From assembly GCF_004214895.1 (NCBI RefSeq), contig NZ_CP035952.1, positions 2,056,501-2,120,500 of the forward strand: a stretch of DNA of 64,000 bases. The letters are read 5' to 3'. The notes under the pieces were generated by a model, which saw nothing but the letters and a program-made list of their open reading frames with translations, searched no databases and was not told the DNA's origin. Position 1 is the first letter of the stretch. Each line of letters begins with the position of its first letter. Position numbers and translations under genes: made by a program. Shown here one piece after another: positions 48,438 through 59,788 of this stretch. Source of the DNA: Pseudomonas tructae. Lineage in GTDB: Bacteria; Pseudomonadota; Gammaproteobacteria; Pseudomonadales; Pseudomonadaceae.

Positions 48438-49853
48438 TTATCGAATTTGCGGGCCGATGAAGCGGCTCTTGGCTTCAACCTGGGAGGCACTGTCGTCAGC
48501 GTCCTTGAGGGTGAAGATGACTTCGTTGGTGGTTGACGGCAGTTGCTCCGGGGCCATCGACAGTTGCACCGGCAGGCTGACGATATCGCCGGCGGCGACG
48601 CGGATTTCCCGCGCGCCTTCCAGCTTGAGGTCTGGCAGGCCACCGGCTTCGAGCACGTAGACGTGGTCGCGCTGGTCCTTGTTCATGACCTTCAGGCTGT
48701 AGACGTTCTCGATCCGCCCCTGGGCGTTCTCGCGATAGAGCACGCGGTCCTTGCTGACGTCGAAACCGACCAGCGGACGCAGGACGAAGGCGGTGGCCAG
48801 CAGGCCGATCATCGCCAGCAGGACCACGGCATAGCCGATCAGGCGCGGGCGCACCATGTGGGTCTTTTGTCCCGACAGGTTGTGCTCGGTGGTGTAGCTG
48901 ATCAGGCCCTTGGGGTAGTTCATCTTGTCCATGATGGTGTCGCAGGCATCGATACAGGCGGCGCAGCCGATGCACTCGATTTGCAGGCCGTCACGGATGT
49001 CGATGCCGGTCGGGCACACCTGGACGCACATGGTGCAGTCGATACAGTCGCCCAGGCCCTTGGCCTTGTAGTCCAGGTCCTTTTTGCGCGGGCCACGGGT
49101 TTCGCCGCGGCGCGGGTCGTAGGAGACGATCAGGGTGTCCTTGTCGAACATCACGCTCTGGAAGCGCGCATAGGGGCACATGTATATGCACACCTGCTCG
49201 CGCAGCCAGCCGGCGTTGCCGTAGGTGGCGAGGGTGAAGAAACCTACCCAGAAGTACGCCCAGCCATCGGCCTGACCAGTGAAGAACTCGATCACCAGTT
49301 CGCGGATCGGCGAGAAGTAGCCGACGAAGGTCATGCCGGTGACAAATCCGATGCTCAGCCACAGGCTGTGCTTGGCCAGCTTGCGCAGGAGCTTGTTGGC
49401 GCTCATGGGCGCCTTGTCGAGCTTCATGCGCTGGTTGCGGTCACCTTCGGTGACTTTTTCGCACCACATGAAAATCCAGGTCCATACGCTTTGCGGGCAG
49501 GTATAGCCGCACCAGACGCGGCCAGCGTAGACCGTGATGAAAAACAGGCCGAAGGCGGCGACGATCAACAGGCCCGAGAGCAGGATGAAGTCCTGGGGCC
49601 AGATAGTGGTGCCGAAAATGTAGAACTTGCGCTCCGGAAGGTTCCACCACACGGCCTGGTGGCCGCCCCAGTTCAGCCAGACCGTACCGAAATACAGCAG
49701 GAACAGGACGGCGCCGCCAACCATGCGCAGGTTGCGGAACACGCCGGTGAAGGCACGGGTGTAGATCTTTTCTCGGGAGGCGTAGAGATCGACGCTGCTG
49801 TTGTCTTTACTGGCAGGCGGGGTGACGTCATGTACCGGAATCTGCTTGCTCAT
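48438..49853 (-). CDS. ccoG: Iron-sulfur membrane protein CcoG
   Basis: A 471-residue polytopic protein that acts as a copper reductase for cbb3 assembly. It has several membrane helices with a CGYTCP motif (Cys115 and Cys119). Two ferredoxin-type [4Fe-4S] sites follow (Cys270, 273, 276 and 280; Cys294, 297, 300 and 304), then a C-terminal Ig-like periplasmic domain. Two adjacent ATG codons at 49856 and 49853 both lie behind GTGGGA; I chose the second. It starts the run ccoG-ccoH-ccoI-ccoS. A weak ANR-like box lies about 170 bases upstream. Confidence 0.94.
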   Translation of the reverse strand: MSKQIPVHDVTPPASKDNSSVDLYASREKIYTRAFTGVFRNLRMVGGAVLFLLYFGTVWLNWGGHQAVWWNLPERKFYIFGTTIWPQDFILLSGLLIVAAFGLFFITVYAGRVWCGYTCPQSVWTWIFMWCEKVTEGDRNQRMKLDKAPMSANKLLRKLAKHSLWLSIGFVTGMTFVGYFSPIRELVIEFFTGQADGWAYFWVGFFTLATYGNAGWLREQVCIYMCPYARFQSVMFDKDTLIVSYDPRRGETRGPRKKDLDYKAKGLGDCIDCTMCVQVCPTGIDIRDGLQIECIGCAACIDACDTIMDKMNYPKGLISYTTEHNLSGQKTHMVRPRLIGYAVVLLAMIGLLATAFVLRPLVGFDVSKDRVLYRENAQGRIENVYSLKVMNKDQRDHVYVLEAGGLPDLKLEGAREIRVAAGDIVSLPVQLSMAPEQLPSTTNEVIFTLKDADDSASQVEAKSRFIGPQIR

Positions 49854-50022
49854 CATTGAGTCCCACGGCAGTGGAGAGGTGCCGCGGCCAGTACATGCCG
49901 GCCGCAGTCGAAAGCTTGCTGCTCTAGGGCGCATGATACGCCTGTCCTGCGGGCAGGGGGGAGGGGTGCGACTTTTGGTCGCGTTGGGGAATTGCAGGTA
50001 ATAGTGTATTGGCCCGTGTCAA

Positions 50023-50036
50023 TTGACGCAGGTCAT
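50023..50036. promoter_or_regulatory. Weak ANR-like box before ccoG
   Basis: TTGACGCAGGTCAT keeps seven of the ten consensus bases. A TGCAAT -10-like element on the minus strand at 49991-49996 would place it near -43. Confidence 0.4.
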
Positions 50037-50054
50037 GGGTAGGGGCGGGTCGAT

Positions 50055-50085
50055 AAAAAAGCCCCGCCAGTTTCACTGACGGGGC
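50055..50085 (-). terminator. Terminator after proximal ccoP
   Basis: On the minus strand a 10-bp stem (GCCCCGTCAG / CTGGCGGGGC) with a 5-base loop is followed by six T, about 20 bases past the stop codon. Confidence 0.9.
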
Positions 50086-50103
50086 GTTTGCCAGCTGGGC
50101 GAA

Positions 50104-51084
50104 TTACTTCGCTTCAGCAGTTTTTTCAGGCTGGTGCGACAGGCTGTAGACATAGGCCGCCAGCAGGTGGACTTTGTCGTTGCCCTGGATCGCTTCCTGG
50201 GCAGGCATCTGGCCCTGACGGCCATAACGGATGGTCTGCTGCAGTTGCGCGAAGCTCGACCCATAGATGAACGCGGTCGGGTGGGTCAGGTTCGGTGCGC
50301 CCATGGCCGGGGTGCCCTTGCCTTCAGGGCCGTGGCAGGCCACGCAGTTGGTGGCAAACAGCTTCTGGCCGTTGGCCGGGTCGGCCTTGGCGTCTTTAGG
50401 CAGGGTGCGGCCATCGAGGTTGGTCAGCACGTAGGCAGCAACGTCGGCAACGCCTTGCTCGCCGATGACTTCGGCCCAGGCCGGCATTACCCCGTGGCGA
50501 CCGCCCATGATGGTGGCCTTGATGGTTTCCGGATCGCCCCCCCAACGCCAGTCGTTGTCGGTGAGGTTGGGGAAGCCGTAGGAGCCCTTGGCGTCGGAGC
50601 CGTGGCACACCGCGCAGTTGGAGGCGAACAGACGGCCACCCATTTTCAGCGCTTGTGGGTCTTTGGCCACTTCTTCAATGGGCATCGAGGCGAATTTGGC
50701 GAAGATCGGCCCGAACTTGGCGTCCGAGCGTGCCATTTCCTTTTCCCACTCGTGCACGCCGGTCCAGCCGGCCTCACCGTTGGCAAACTCGGTTTTCTTG
50801 TCGCTGTCCAGGTACTGGTAGCCAGGCAACAGGCCTTTCCAGTTACCCAGGCCCGGGTACAGCACCAGATAGCCGAGGGCAAAAACAATGGTGCCGACGA
50901 ACAACATGAACCACCATTTTGGCAACGGGTTGTCGTATTCCTCGATGCCGTCGTAGGCATGGCCCACGGTTTCTTCGGTGGTTTCGCTGCGCTGGCCCTT
51001 GCGGGTGGACAGCAGCAGCCAGGTCAGGGCGAAGATGGTGCCCAGACTCAAAACGGTGACGTACAGACTCCAGAAGGTAGTCAT
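50104..51084 (-). CDS. ccoP: cbb3 oxidase dihaem subunit CcoP (ccoG-proximal set)
   Basis: A 326-residue membrane-anchored subunit that passes electrons to CcoO. Two N-terminal helices ([14 protein letters not shown] and [19 protein letters not shown]) are followed by two class I cytochrome c domains with CAVCH and CVACH. Compared with the distal copy it has about eight to ten extra residues in the segment after the second helix ([11 protein letters not shown]). Its start overlaps the ccoQ stop codon by 4 bases. The family and set membership are secure. Confidence 0.96.
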   Translation of the reverse strand: MTTFWSLYVTVLSLGTIFALTWLLLSTRKGQRSETTEETVGHAYDGIEEYDNPLPKWWFMLFVGTIVFALGYLVLYPGLGNWKGLLPGYQYLDSDKKTEFANGEAGWTGVHEWEKEMARSDAKFGPIFAKFASMPIEEVAKDPQALKMGGRLFASNCAVCHGSDAKGSYGFPNLTDNDWRWGGDPETIKATIMGGRHGVMPAWAEVIGEQGVADVAAYVLTNLDGRTLPKDAKADPANGQKLFATNCVACHGPEGKGTPAMGAPNLTHPTAFIYGSSFAQLQQTIRYGRQGQMPAQEAIQGNDKVHLLAAYVYSLSHQPEKTAEAK

Positions 51085-51278
51085 TCGTTGTTACTCCTAG
51101 ACGCTTTCGCTTGCGCTTGCTCGACGTGCTTGCTGGCTTCGGGATCATCCGCGAAGGGCAGCATGGTCGCTTCGTCGAACTCGGACTTGCGCCGAGAACT
51201 GAATACCCACAACGCCAGGCCGATAAAGGCCACCATCACCACGACGGTGCCCAGGCCACGAATCATCCCGATATCCAT
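51081..51278 (-). CDS. ccoQ: cbb3 oxidase small subunit CcoQ (proximal set)
   Basis: A 65-residue protein with one membrane helix ([19 protein letters not shown]) and a charged tail; CcoQ stabilises the oxidase in the presence of oxygen. I chose ATG 51278 since GGTGA lies just before it; an in-frame GTG at 51287 overlaps that ribosome site. It overlaps ccoP by 4 bases. Confidence 0.9.
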   Translation of the reverse strand: MDIGMIRGLGTVVVMVAFIGLALWVFSSRRKSEFDEATMLPFADDPEASKHVEQAQAKASRSNNE

Positions 51279-51283
51279 CAATG

Positions 51284-51891
51284 TCACCGTTTGCTTTTGA
51301 TGATGGTGCCCAGGCCTTGCAGGTAGGCAACCAGGGCGTCCATTTCAGTCTTGCCCTTGACCGCGTCGCGGGCACCGGCGATGTCTTCATCGGTGTACGG
51401 CGTGCCGAGGGTGCGCAGGACTTCCATCTTCTTCACGGTGTCCTTGCCGTCGAGCTTGTTCTCCACCAGCCATGGGTAGGATGGCATTTTCGACTCGGGC
51501 ACGACGTTGCGCGGGTTGTACAGGTGAGCACGGTGCCAGTCGTCGGAGTAACGACCGCCAACACGGGCCAGGTCCGGGCCGGTGCGCTTGGAACCCCAGA
51601 GGAACGGGTGGTCCCAGACGCTTTCACCGGCGACCGAGTAGTGGCCGTAGCGCTCGGTTTCGGCGCGGAACGGGCGAATCATCTGCGAGTGGCACTGCAC
51701 ACAACCTTCGCGGATATAGATATCGCGGCCTTCGAGTTCCAGCGCGGTCCGCGGCTTCATGCCTTCGACCGGCTTGTTGGTGACGTCCTGGAAGAACAGC
51801 GGGACGATCTGGGTCAGGCCGCCGATGCTCACGGCGATGACCATGAAGAAGGCCATCAGGCCGATATTCTTCTCGACTGTTTCGTGCTTCA

Positions 51892-51892
<1 letters not shown>
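51284..51892 (-). CDS. ccoO: cbb3 oxidase monohaem subunit CcoO (proximal set)
   Basis: A 202-residue membrane-anchored cytochrome c. One N-terminal helix ([20 protein letters not shown]) is followed by the haem site [12 protein letters not shown] and the CcoO stretch [16 protein letters not shown]. Its ATG overlaps the ccoN stop codon by one base. Most of the sequence is nearly identical to the distal CcoO; differences cluster in the helix and in residues about 140-175. Confidence 0.96.
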
Positions 51893-53334
<1,442 letters not shown>

Positions 53335-53820
53335 TCTAAGGTTCCACGGTTTGGGTGTTTTTATAGGGTAAAAATCGGCGCAAGTATGTATAAACCGTGT
53401 GGTTATTGCAACGCGATGGCGCCCGCGCCGATCCTTGCCAAAGCCTGTTCCACAGCGGTTTCGGGCCTTTGTGGCGAGCGGATTGTACACAATTAGTTGT
53501 TTATTATGTGTACTCAAAAGCGTTTTTTCGTCCAGGACAAAGACTTCTGCTGAGCCCTTGCTCAGTGCCGTTCATCACTCGCTCACAGGCGCTTGAGTCG
53601 GCCCCATCAGCCTTTGCGCAGAACCGCTGGCGAAAAATGCCCCAAAAAGGTGCAAGCACACCGGCTATTTCAGTCGCTGTGGCAACAAGCTTAGTTGTGA
53701 TCGAAGGGGGTGCAAGGCGGGGGTAGGGCGGGGTGCGACACTTGGTCGCAACGGGGCAAGGGAACCGCCGCATCGGTGCCGATGCGGCGGTTTGAGTCAA
53801 GGCTCAGTTACATCATCGTT
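53335..53820. promoter_or_regulatory. Gap between the two cco operons; promoter of the proximal set
   Basis: This 486-base stretch has no gene that I can support. It holds TTGTACACAA at 53483-53492 (the reverse complement of the HIU hydrolase operator word), an AT-rich section at 53350-53400 with TATAAA-like words near the ccoN start, and a strong hairpin near the distal ccoP end. I find no TTGAT-N4-ATCAA. Confidence 0.5.
53763..53792 (-). terminator. Strong hairpin after distal ccoP
   Basis: A 14-bp perfect stem (AACCGCCGCATCGG / CCGATGCGGCGGTT) with a 2-base loop lies about 30 bases past the ccoP stop codon. No T run follows on the minus strand, so it may protect the 3' end instead of, or as well as, ending transcription. 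Confidence 0.6.
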
Positions 53821-54768
53821 TTACTTGGCAGACAGGGTTTCACCTTGCGTTGCCTGGTCCTGAGACAGGCTGTAGACATAGGCCGCCAGCAGGTGGACCT
53901 TGTCGTTGCCCTGGATCGCTTCCTGGGCAGGCATCTGGCCCTGGCGGCCGTAACGGATGGTCTGCTGCAGTTGCGCGAAGCTCGAACCGTAGATGAACGC
54001 GGTTGGATGGGTCAGGTCCGGTGCGCCCATGGCCGGGGTGCCCTTGCCTTGCGGGCCATGGCAGGCAACGCAGTTGGTGGCGAAGAGTTTTTCACCATTG
54101 GCCGCGTCGGCCTTGGCTTCTTTGGGCAGGCTGCGGCCATCGAGGTTGGTCAGCACGAACGCGGCGACGTCGGCCACGCCTTGCTCACCAATCACTTCGG
54201 CCCATGCTGGCATCACCCCGTGACGACCGCTCATGATGGTGGCCTTGATGGTTTCCGGATCACCGCCCCAACGCCAGTCTTTGTCGGTGAGGTTGGGGAA
54301 GCCGTAGGCGCCCTTGGCGTCGGAACCGTGGCAGACCGCGCAGTTGGAGGCGAACAGACGGCCGCCCATTTTCAGCGCCTGCGGGTCCTTGGCCACTTCT
54401 TCCACCGGCATGGCAGCGAATTTGGCGAAGATCGGTCCGAACTTGGCGTCAGCCTTGTTCATTTCCTTTTGCCATTCGTTGGTCTGGGTCCAGCCGTCTT
54501 CATAGCCCGGCAGGATGCCTTTCCAGTTGCCCAGGCCCGGGTAGAGGATCAGGTAGCCGACCGAAAACACCAGGGTGGCGACGAACAGCCAGAACCACCA
54601 CTTGGGCAGCGGGTTGTCGTACTCCTCGATGCCATCGAAGCTGTGGCCCATGGTCTGGTCGGTGGTGCCTTTGGTTTCGCCCTTGCGGGTGCCCAGCAGC
54701 AGCCAGGTCAGGCCGATCAGGCTACCGATGGTCAGTACGCTGATGTACGTACTCCAGAAGGTGGTCAT
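53821..54768 (-). CDS. ccoP: cbb3 oxidase dihaem subunit CcoP (distal set)
   Basis: A 315-residue paralogue of the proximal CcoP with the same two helices and two cytochrome c sites (CAVCH and CVACH). The segment after the second helix is shorter ([18 protein letters not shown]). From the first haem domain onward it is almost identical to the proximal copy, whereas the N-terminal membrane part differs more. It overlaps ccoQ by 4 bases and closes the distal ccoNOQP operon. Confidence 0.96.
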   Translation of the reverse strand: MTTFWSTYISVLTIGSLIGLTWLLLGTRKGETKGTTDQTMGHSFDGIEEYDNPLPKWWFWLFVATLVFSVGYLILYPGLGNWKGILPGYEDGWTQTNEWQKEMNKADAKFGPIFAKFAAMPVEEVAKDPQALKMGGRLFASNCAVCHGSDAKGAYGFPNLTDKDWRWGGDPETIKATIMSGRHGVMPAWAEVIGEQGVADVAAFVLTNLDGRSLPKEAKADAANGEKLFATNCVACHGPQGKGTPAMGAPDLTHPTAFIYGSSFAQLQQTIRYGRQGQMPAQEAIQGNDKVHLLAAYVYSLSQDQATQGETLSAK

Positions 54769-54962
54769 TGCCCGTTACTCCTCGGTTCGGGTTCGTTGGC
54801 GACAGGTGCCAGGCGCTCGTCGGCGAACGGCAACAGGCTGGCTTCGGCGAATTCACGGTTACGCCGGCCGCTGAACACCCACAGCGACAGGCCAATGAAA
54901 GCAATGGCCACCAGCAGGGTGCCCAGGCCTCGCACTTGGCCGATTTCCAGTGTGAAGTCCAT
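54765..54962 (-). CDS. ccoQ: cbb3 oxidase small subunit CcoQ (distal set)
   Basis: A 65-residue one-helix protein ([20 protein letters not shown], then [15 protein letters not shown]). The reading frame extends upstream into ccoO, but ATG 54962 behind AGAGGTAAG gives the family length. It starts 5 bases after the ccoO stop codon and overlaps ccoP. Confidence 0.9.
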   Translation of the reverse strand: MDFTLEIGQVRGLGTLLVAIAFIGLSLWVFSGRRNREFAEASLLPFADERLAPVANEPEPRSNGQ

Positions 54963-54967
54963 GGCGC

Positions 54968-55576
54968 TTACCTCTTGTTCTTGATCGCGGTGCCAAGCAC
55001 CTGCAGGTAGGCGACCAGTGCGTCCATTTCGGTCTTGCCCTTGATCGACTCCACCGCGCCGCTGATGTCGGCATCGGTGTACGGCACGCCGAGGGTGCGC
55101 ATGGTGCGCAGCTTGGTCTGGGTGTGGCTGCTGTCGACCGGGTTGGCAACCAGCCATGGATAAGCCGGCATCTTCGACTCGGGCACCACGTTGCGCGGGT
55201 TGTACAGGTGCGCACGGTGCCAGTCATCGGAGTAGCGGCCGCCGACGCGGGCCAGGTCCGGGCCGGTACGCTTGGAACCCCAGAGAAATGGGTGGTCCCA
55301 GACGCTTTCACCGGCGACCGAGTAGTGGCCGTAGCGTTCGGTTTCGGCGCGGAACGGACGAATCATCTGCGAGTGGCACTGCACACAACCTTCGCGGATG
55401 TAGATGTCACGGCCTTCCAGTTGCAGCGCGGTGTAGGGCTTCATGCCTTCGACCGGCTTGTTGGTGACGTCCTGGAAGAACAGCGGGACGATCTGGGTCA
55501 AACCGCCGATGCTGACGGCAAACACCATCAACAGCACCAGCAGGAAGACGTTCTTCTCGATTACTTCATGTTTCAT
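54968..55576 (-). CDS. ccoO: cbb3 oxidase monohaem subunit CcoO (distal set)
   Basis: A 202-residue cytochrome c subunit with [12 protein letters not shown] and a single N-terminal helix ([20 protein letters not shown]). I placed the start at ATG 55576 (MKHEVIEK), which follows GAGGAGAC and aligns with the proximal copy. Between the helix and about residue 135 it is nearly identical to the proximal CcoO. Confidence 0.96.
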   Translation of the reverse strand: MKHEVIEKNVFLLVLLMVFAVSIGGLTQIVPLFFQDVTNKPVEGMKPYTALQLEGRDIYIREGCVQCHSQMIRPFRAETERYGHYSVAGESVWDHPFLWGSKRTGPDLARVGGRYSDDWHRAHLYNPRNVVPESKMPAYPWLVANPVDSSHTQTKLRTMRTLGVPYTDADISGAVESIKGKTEMDALVAYLQVLGTAIKNKR

Positions 55577-55586
55577 CAGGGTCTCC

Positions 55587-57011
<1,425 letters not shown>

Positions 57012-57060
57012 GTATGGGTTCCCATCCACGGTTATAGGCAGACTAAACAGCGAGGCAAGC

Positions 57061-57750
57061 ATGAGTAATGGGCAACTGGCCGGTATTGACGGGGATCAAT
57101 GGGCGCGGCTGGTCGAAAGCCGTGGCTGGCTGTGGAATGCCCCGCAAAATCAGGGGGATGGCCAGCATTCGCGGTGCCTGATCCTGGCCCACGGCGCGGG
57201 TGCGCCGATGGACAGCGGGTTCATGGAAGAAATGGCGCAAAGGCTGGCAGCACAAGGGCTGGGGGTGTTGCGCTTCGAGTTTCCCTACATGGCCCAGCGC
57301 CGCCTGGGTGATGGCAAAAGGCCTCCGAATCCTCAGGCAACGCTGCTGGAGTGCTGGCGCGAGGTGTATGCGCAGGTGCGACCATTGGTCACTGGGGGGC
57401 TGGCCGTCGGCGGCAAGTCCATGGGCGGGCGCATGGCCAGTCTGCTGGCCGATGAGCTGGGTGCCGATGCGCTGGTGTGCCTGGGTTATCCTTTCTACGC
57501 CGCAGGCAAACCGGAAAAACCCCGGGTGGCGCACTTGGCCGAACTGAAAACGCCGACCCTGATCGTTCAGGGCGAACGCGATGCCTTGGGCAATCGACAG
57601 ACAGTGCAGGGCTATGCGCTGTCGTCAGCGATCGAGCTGTGCTGGCTGCAGGCGGGGGATCATGACCTGAAGCCGCTGAAGGCTTCAGGGTTCAGTCATG
57701 GCGATCATCTGGCGACGGCGGCGGACAGGATTGTGGCGTTTCTGAAGTAG
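57061..57750 (+). CDS. Alpha/beta hydrolase (KANL3/Tex30-like)
   Basis: A 229-residue serine hydrolase-like protein. It has [16 protein letters not shown] (oxyanion region), the nucleophile elbow GGKSMGGRM with Ser120, then Asp174 in QGERDALG and His201 in AGDHDL, forming a complete triad. These match the KANL3/Tex30 branch of alpha/beta hydrolases, whose bacterial substrate is not known to me. There is no signal peptide. Its start is divergent from ccoN by 49 bases, and the first 40 bases of the gene contain the ANR box that should serve ccoN. Confidence 0.85.
   Translation: MSNGQLAGIDGDQWARLVESRGWLWNAPQNQGDGQHSRCLILAHGAGAPMDSGFMEEMAQRLAAQGLGVLRFEFPYMAQRRLGDGKRPPNPQATLLECWREVYAQVRPLVTGGLAVGGKSMGGRMASLLADELGADALVCLGYPFYAAGKPEKPRVAHLAELKTPTLIVQGERDALGNRQTVQGYALSSAIELCWLQAGDHDLKPLKASGFSHGDHLATAADRIVAFLK
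57086..57099. promoter_or_regulatory. ANR box of the distal cco operon, inside the hydrolase gene
   Basis: TTGACGGGGATCAA matches nine of ten consensus bases. Its centre is 81 bases from the ccoN start codon and 26-39 bases inside the divergent hydrolase coding region. No strong -10 is visible at the expected spacing. Confidence 0.75.
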
Positions 57751-57768
57751 CGGGGCTGCTATGCAGCC

Positions 57769-57837
57769 CATCGCAGGCAAGCCAGCTCCCACAAGGATTG
57801 CAGTGAACACCTGTGGGAGCGGGCTTGCCCCGCGATG
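57769..57837. repeat. REP palindrome pair
   Basis: CATCGCAGGCAAGCCAGCTC (a degenerate unit) faces an intact GAGCGGGCTTGCCCCGCGATG unit written here in its core form GCGGGCTTGCCCCGC, between the convergent hydrolase and ppnP genes. Confidence 0.8.
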
Positions 57838-57848
57838 ATTGCAGTGGC

Positions 57849-58133
57849 TTAGCCGCGATACTCGCACAGGTAAGCCGTATCGACCGCGACCTTGAGCTGG
57901 AACTTACTGTTGGCCGGGACATTGAACTGGCTGCCGGCGCTGAAGGTTTCCCAATTGTCGCTCTCAGGCAGCTTGACGGTCAGGGCGCCGGAGACCACGT
58001 GCATGATTTCGCGCTGGGCGGTGCCGAACTCGTATTCGCCCGGGGCCATTACGCCAACGGTGGCCGGACCTTCAGCGGTGCCGAAAGCGATCGACTTGAC
58101 CGTGCCATCAAAGTACTCGTTGACTTTAAACAT
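57849..58133 (-). CDS. ppnP: Pyrimidine/purine nucleoside phosphorylase
   Basis: A small cupin (94 residues) that splits many nucleosides to base and ribose 1-phosphate. The family (formerly DUF1255/YaiE) is recognised by [37 protein letters not shown] and ANSKFQLKV. The start at 58133 follows AGGAGTC; upstream frame is not family-like. It stands alone on the minus strand, 71 bases downstream of the exonuclease gene. It could feed bases to the purine pathway at the other end of the window, but no regulatory link is visible. Confidence 0.93.
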   Translation of the reverse strand: MFKVNEYFDGTVKSIAFGTAEGPATVGVMAPGEYEFGTAQREIMHVVSGALTVKLPESDNWETFSAGSQFNVPANSKFQLKVAVDTAYLCEYRG

Positions 58134-58204
58134 GGGCGACTCCTGGAAAAGGGACTGAAAAGGCTGGCCAGTATGCCCAAGCCCTGGAGCGCCGTCATCC
58201 GCTT

Positions 58205-58756
58205 TCAGGCGCCCTGCGCCGGCAGTGTCAGCGGCAGCAGGCGCGCGGTATTGCGGGCATCTTGCAGGGCCCTGTGCTGGCGGCCGGTGAACTGCAGGCC
58301 GGCCAGTTGCAAGGCGCCCTTGAGGCCCAGCGGGCGTTGCAGTTGGCGGGCTTTGGCAAAGCGTTGCTTGAGGTTGATGTGCGGCAGGGTCTGCAACAGG
58401 CTGGCGAGTTGATACTGCTGCCACTCCTGCAGCAGTTGCTTGTGGTCATAGTCGCCCCAGCTGACCCAGCCCTCCAGGTGCTGGGCATGATGCCCGAGCC
58501 AGCGCTCGAACTGTGCCCAGACTTCGGGCAAGGGGTGGGCTGTGTCGACATTGGCTTGGCTGATGTGGGTCAGTTCGCGGCAGAACGGGGTGAGTTGCGG
58601 GCGTCGCCGTGGGCGTACGAAACGCTGGAAATGACTCAGCTCGCGGTCCTGGCGGTCGACCAGCACGGCACCGATTTCGATGATTTCCATATCCGTGACC
58701 GGCCAGCCGCCATCATCTGTGGTTGCTTCAAGGTCGATCACCAGCCAATGGCCCAT
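58205..58756 (-). CDS. DEDDh 3'-5' exonuclease (ERI1-like)
   Basis: A 183-residue exonuclease-fold protein. The DEDDh residues are visible: Asp8 and Glu10 in VIDLEATT, Asp in WGDYDHKQL, and the C-terminal [14 protein letters not shown] holding His and Asp. The arrangement resembles the ERI1/KapD branch, which trims RNA ends. I chose ATG 58756 ([11 protein letters not shown]), which puts the first motif at the usual distance and follows GGGAGCC. The substrate is not known. Confidence 0.85.
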   Translation of the reverse strand: MGHWLVIDLEATTDDGGWPVTDMEIIEIGAVLVDRQDRELSHFQRFVRPRRRPQLTPFCRELTHISQANVDTAHPLPEVWAQFERWLGHHAQHLEGWVSWGDYDHKQLLQEWQQYQLASLLQTLPHINLKQRFAKARQLQRPLGLKGALQLAGLQFTGRQHRALQDARNTARLLPLTLPAQGA

Positions 58757-58937
58757 AGTAGGCTCCCATCCAAGACTGCCAAGAGCGTAGCCAAACTCGG
58801 GCGCATCGGGTATCCCCTGGCGTTTTGCCTGCGCAGCTTGGCGCAACCGACAGTTGTGCAACGCCTTGAAAACGCCTAGCTTAAGCGGCATTCCGGTTTC
58901 AATCCGCAAAGAGTGTGTTGCTTTGAATTCAACGCCC

Positions 58938-59726
58938 ATGCCACAGAAGATGCCCTTGCTGTTCATGCTTGCCGTGATGGGGCTGGCGCCTTCGGCCTGG
59001 GCGGCAGCGGAAATCGAAGTCAAGGTCGGCGCGGCGCATTTCCCTCCTTACACAGTGCGGCCCGAGGCGGGTGCCGATACCGGCCTGTTGCCGCAGTTGA
59101 TCGAGGCGCTCAATTCAACCCAGCAGCGCTATCGCTTCGTCCTCGTGCCAACCTCGATCCCCCGTCGCTTTGGCGACTTCCAGCAGGGGCGCACCGACAT
59201 GGCGATCTTCGAGAACCCGGAGTGGGGTTGGCAGCAGATTCCCCATCAAAGTGTCGACATGGGCCTTGAAGATGCCGAGGTCTTCGTTACCCATCGTCAG
59301 GCCGGACGCGGTCAGGAATATTTCACTGACCTCAAGGGAAAGCGTCTGGCGTTGTACAGCGGCTATCATTACGCCTTCGCCAATTTCAATCCTGACCCCA
59401 AGTACCTGGCCGACACTTACAGCGCGACCCTGACCTATTCACATGACAGCAACCTGCTGATGGTTCAGCGTGGCCGCGCCGATATCGCCCTGGTGACCCG
59501 TTCCTACTTCAGTGATTTCCTCGCGCGTAACCCGAAAAGCGCCGAACAATTGCTGGCATCCGACCGCGTCGATCAGGTCTACCATCATTACGCACTCCTG
59601 CGCCCTGGCGCGCCGATCGCCGGAGCAGAATTTGCCCGGTTGTTGCAGTCCCTGCGCGACAAGGGCGAGTTGCTGAAAATCTTTCAGCCCTACCGCATCA
59701 CGGTAAGTGCCCCCAAACGCGACTAA
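58938..59726 (+). CDS. Periplasmic solute-binding protein (SBP_bac_3 type)
   Basis: A 262-residue exported protein of the amino-acid-type binding family. The signal peptide (MPLLFMLAVMGLAPSAWA, then AAEIEVKVGAAHFPPY) is followed by the two-lobed fold with QGRTDMAIFENPEWGW and LKGKRLALYSGYHY. The start is uncertain: no clear ribosome site precedes ATG 58938, and ATG 58953 is also possible. No permease or ATPase genes are adjacent, so it may be an orphan binding or sensory protein. Its stop codon TAA is part of the iron-starvation box of the next gene. Confidence 0.8.
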   Translation: MPQKMPLLFMLAVMGLAPSAWAAAEIEVKVGAAHFPPYTVRPEAGADTGLLPQLIEALNSTQQRYRFVLVPTSIPRRFGDFQQGRTDMAIFENPEWGWQQIPHQSVDMGLEDAEVFVTHRQAGRGQEYFTDLKGKRLALYSGYHYAFANFNPDPKYLADTYSATLTYSHDSNLLMVQRGRADIALVTRSYFSDFLARNPKSAEQLLASDRVDQVYHHYALLRPGAPIAGAEFARLLQSLRDKGELLKIFQPYRITVSAPKRD

Positions 59727-59747
59727 ATTTGCCGGTGCCGGCGACGT
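59724..59747 (+). promoter_or_regulatory. PvdS iron-starvation box before the acetyltransferase gene
   Basis: TAAAT (59724-59728), exactly 16 bases, then CGT (59745-59747) matches the PvdS promoter consensus. It begins on the stop codon of the preceding gene and ends 41 bases before the ATG at 59789. Confidence 0.82.
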
Positions 59748-59788
59748 TCACAAGGGTGTGTCGAACATTCCCTTCGTGAGCCAAGATC

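Noticed and set aside
53397..53726. 109-codon open frame between the two cco operons
   Set aside because: No ribosome site, no family resemblance, and composition unlike neighbouring genes; more likely promoter and spacer DNA.
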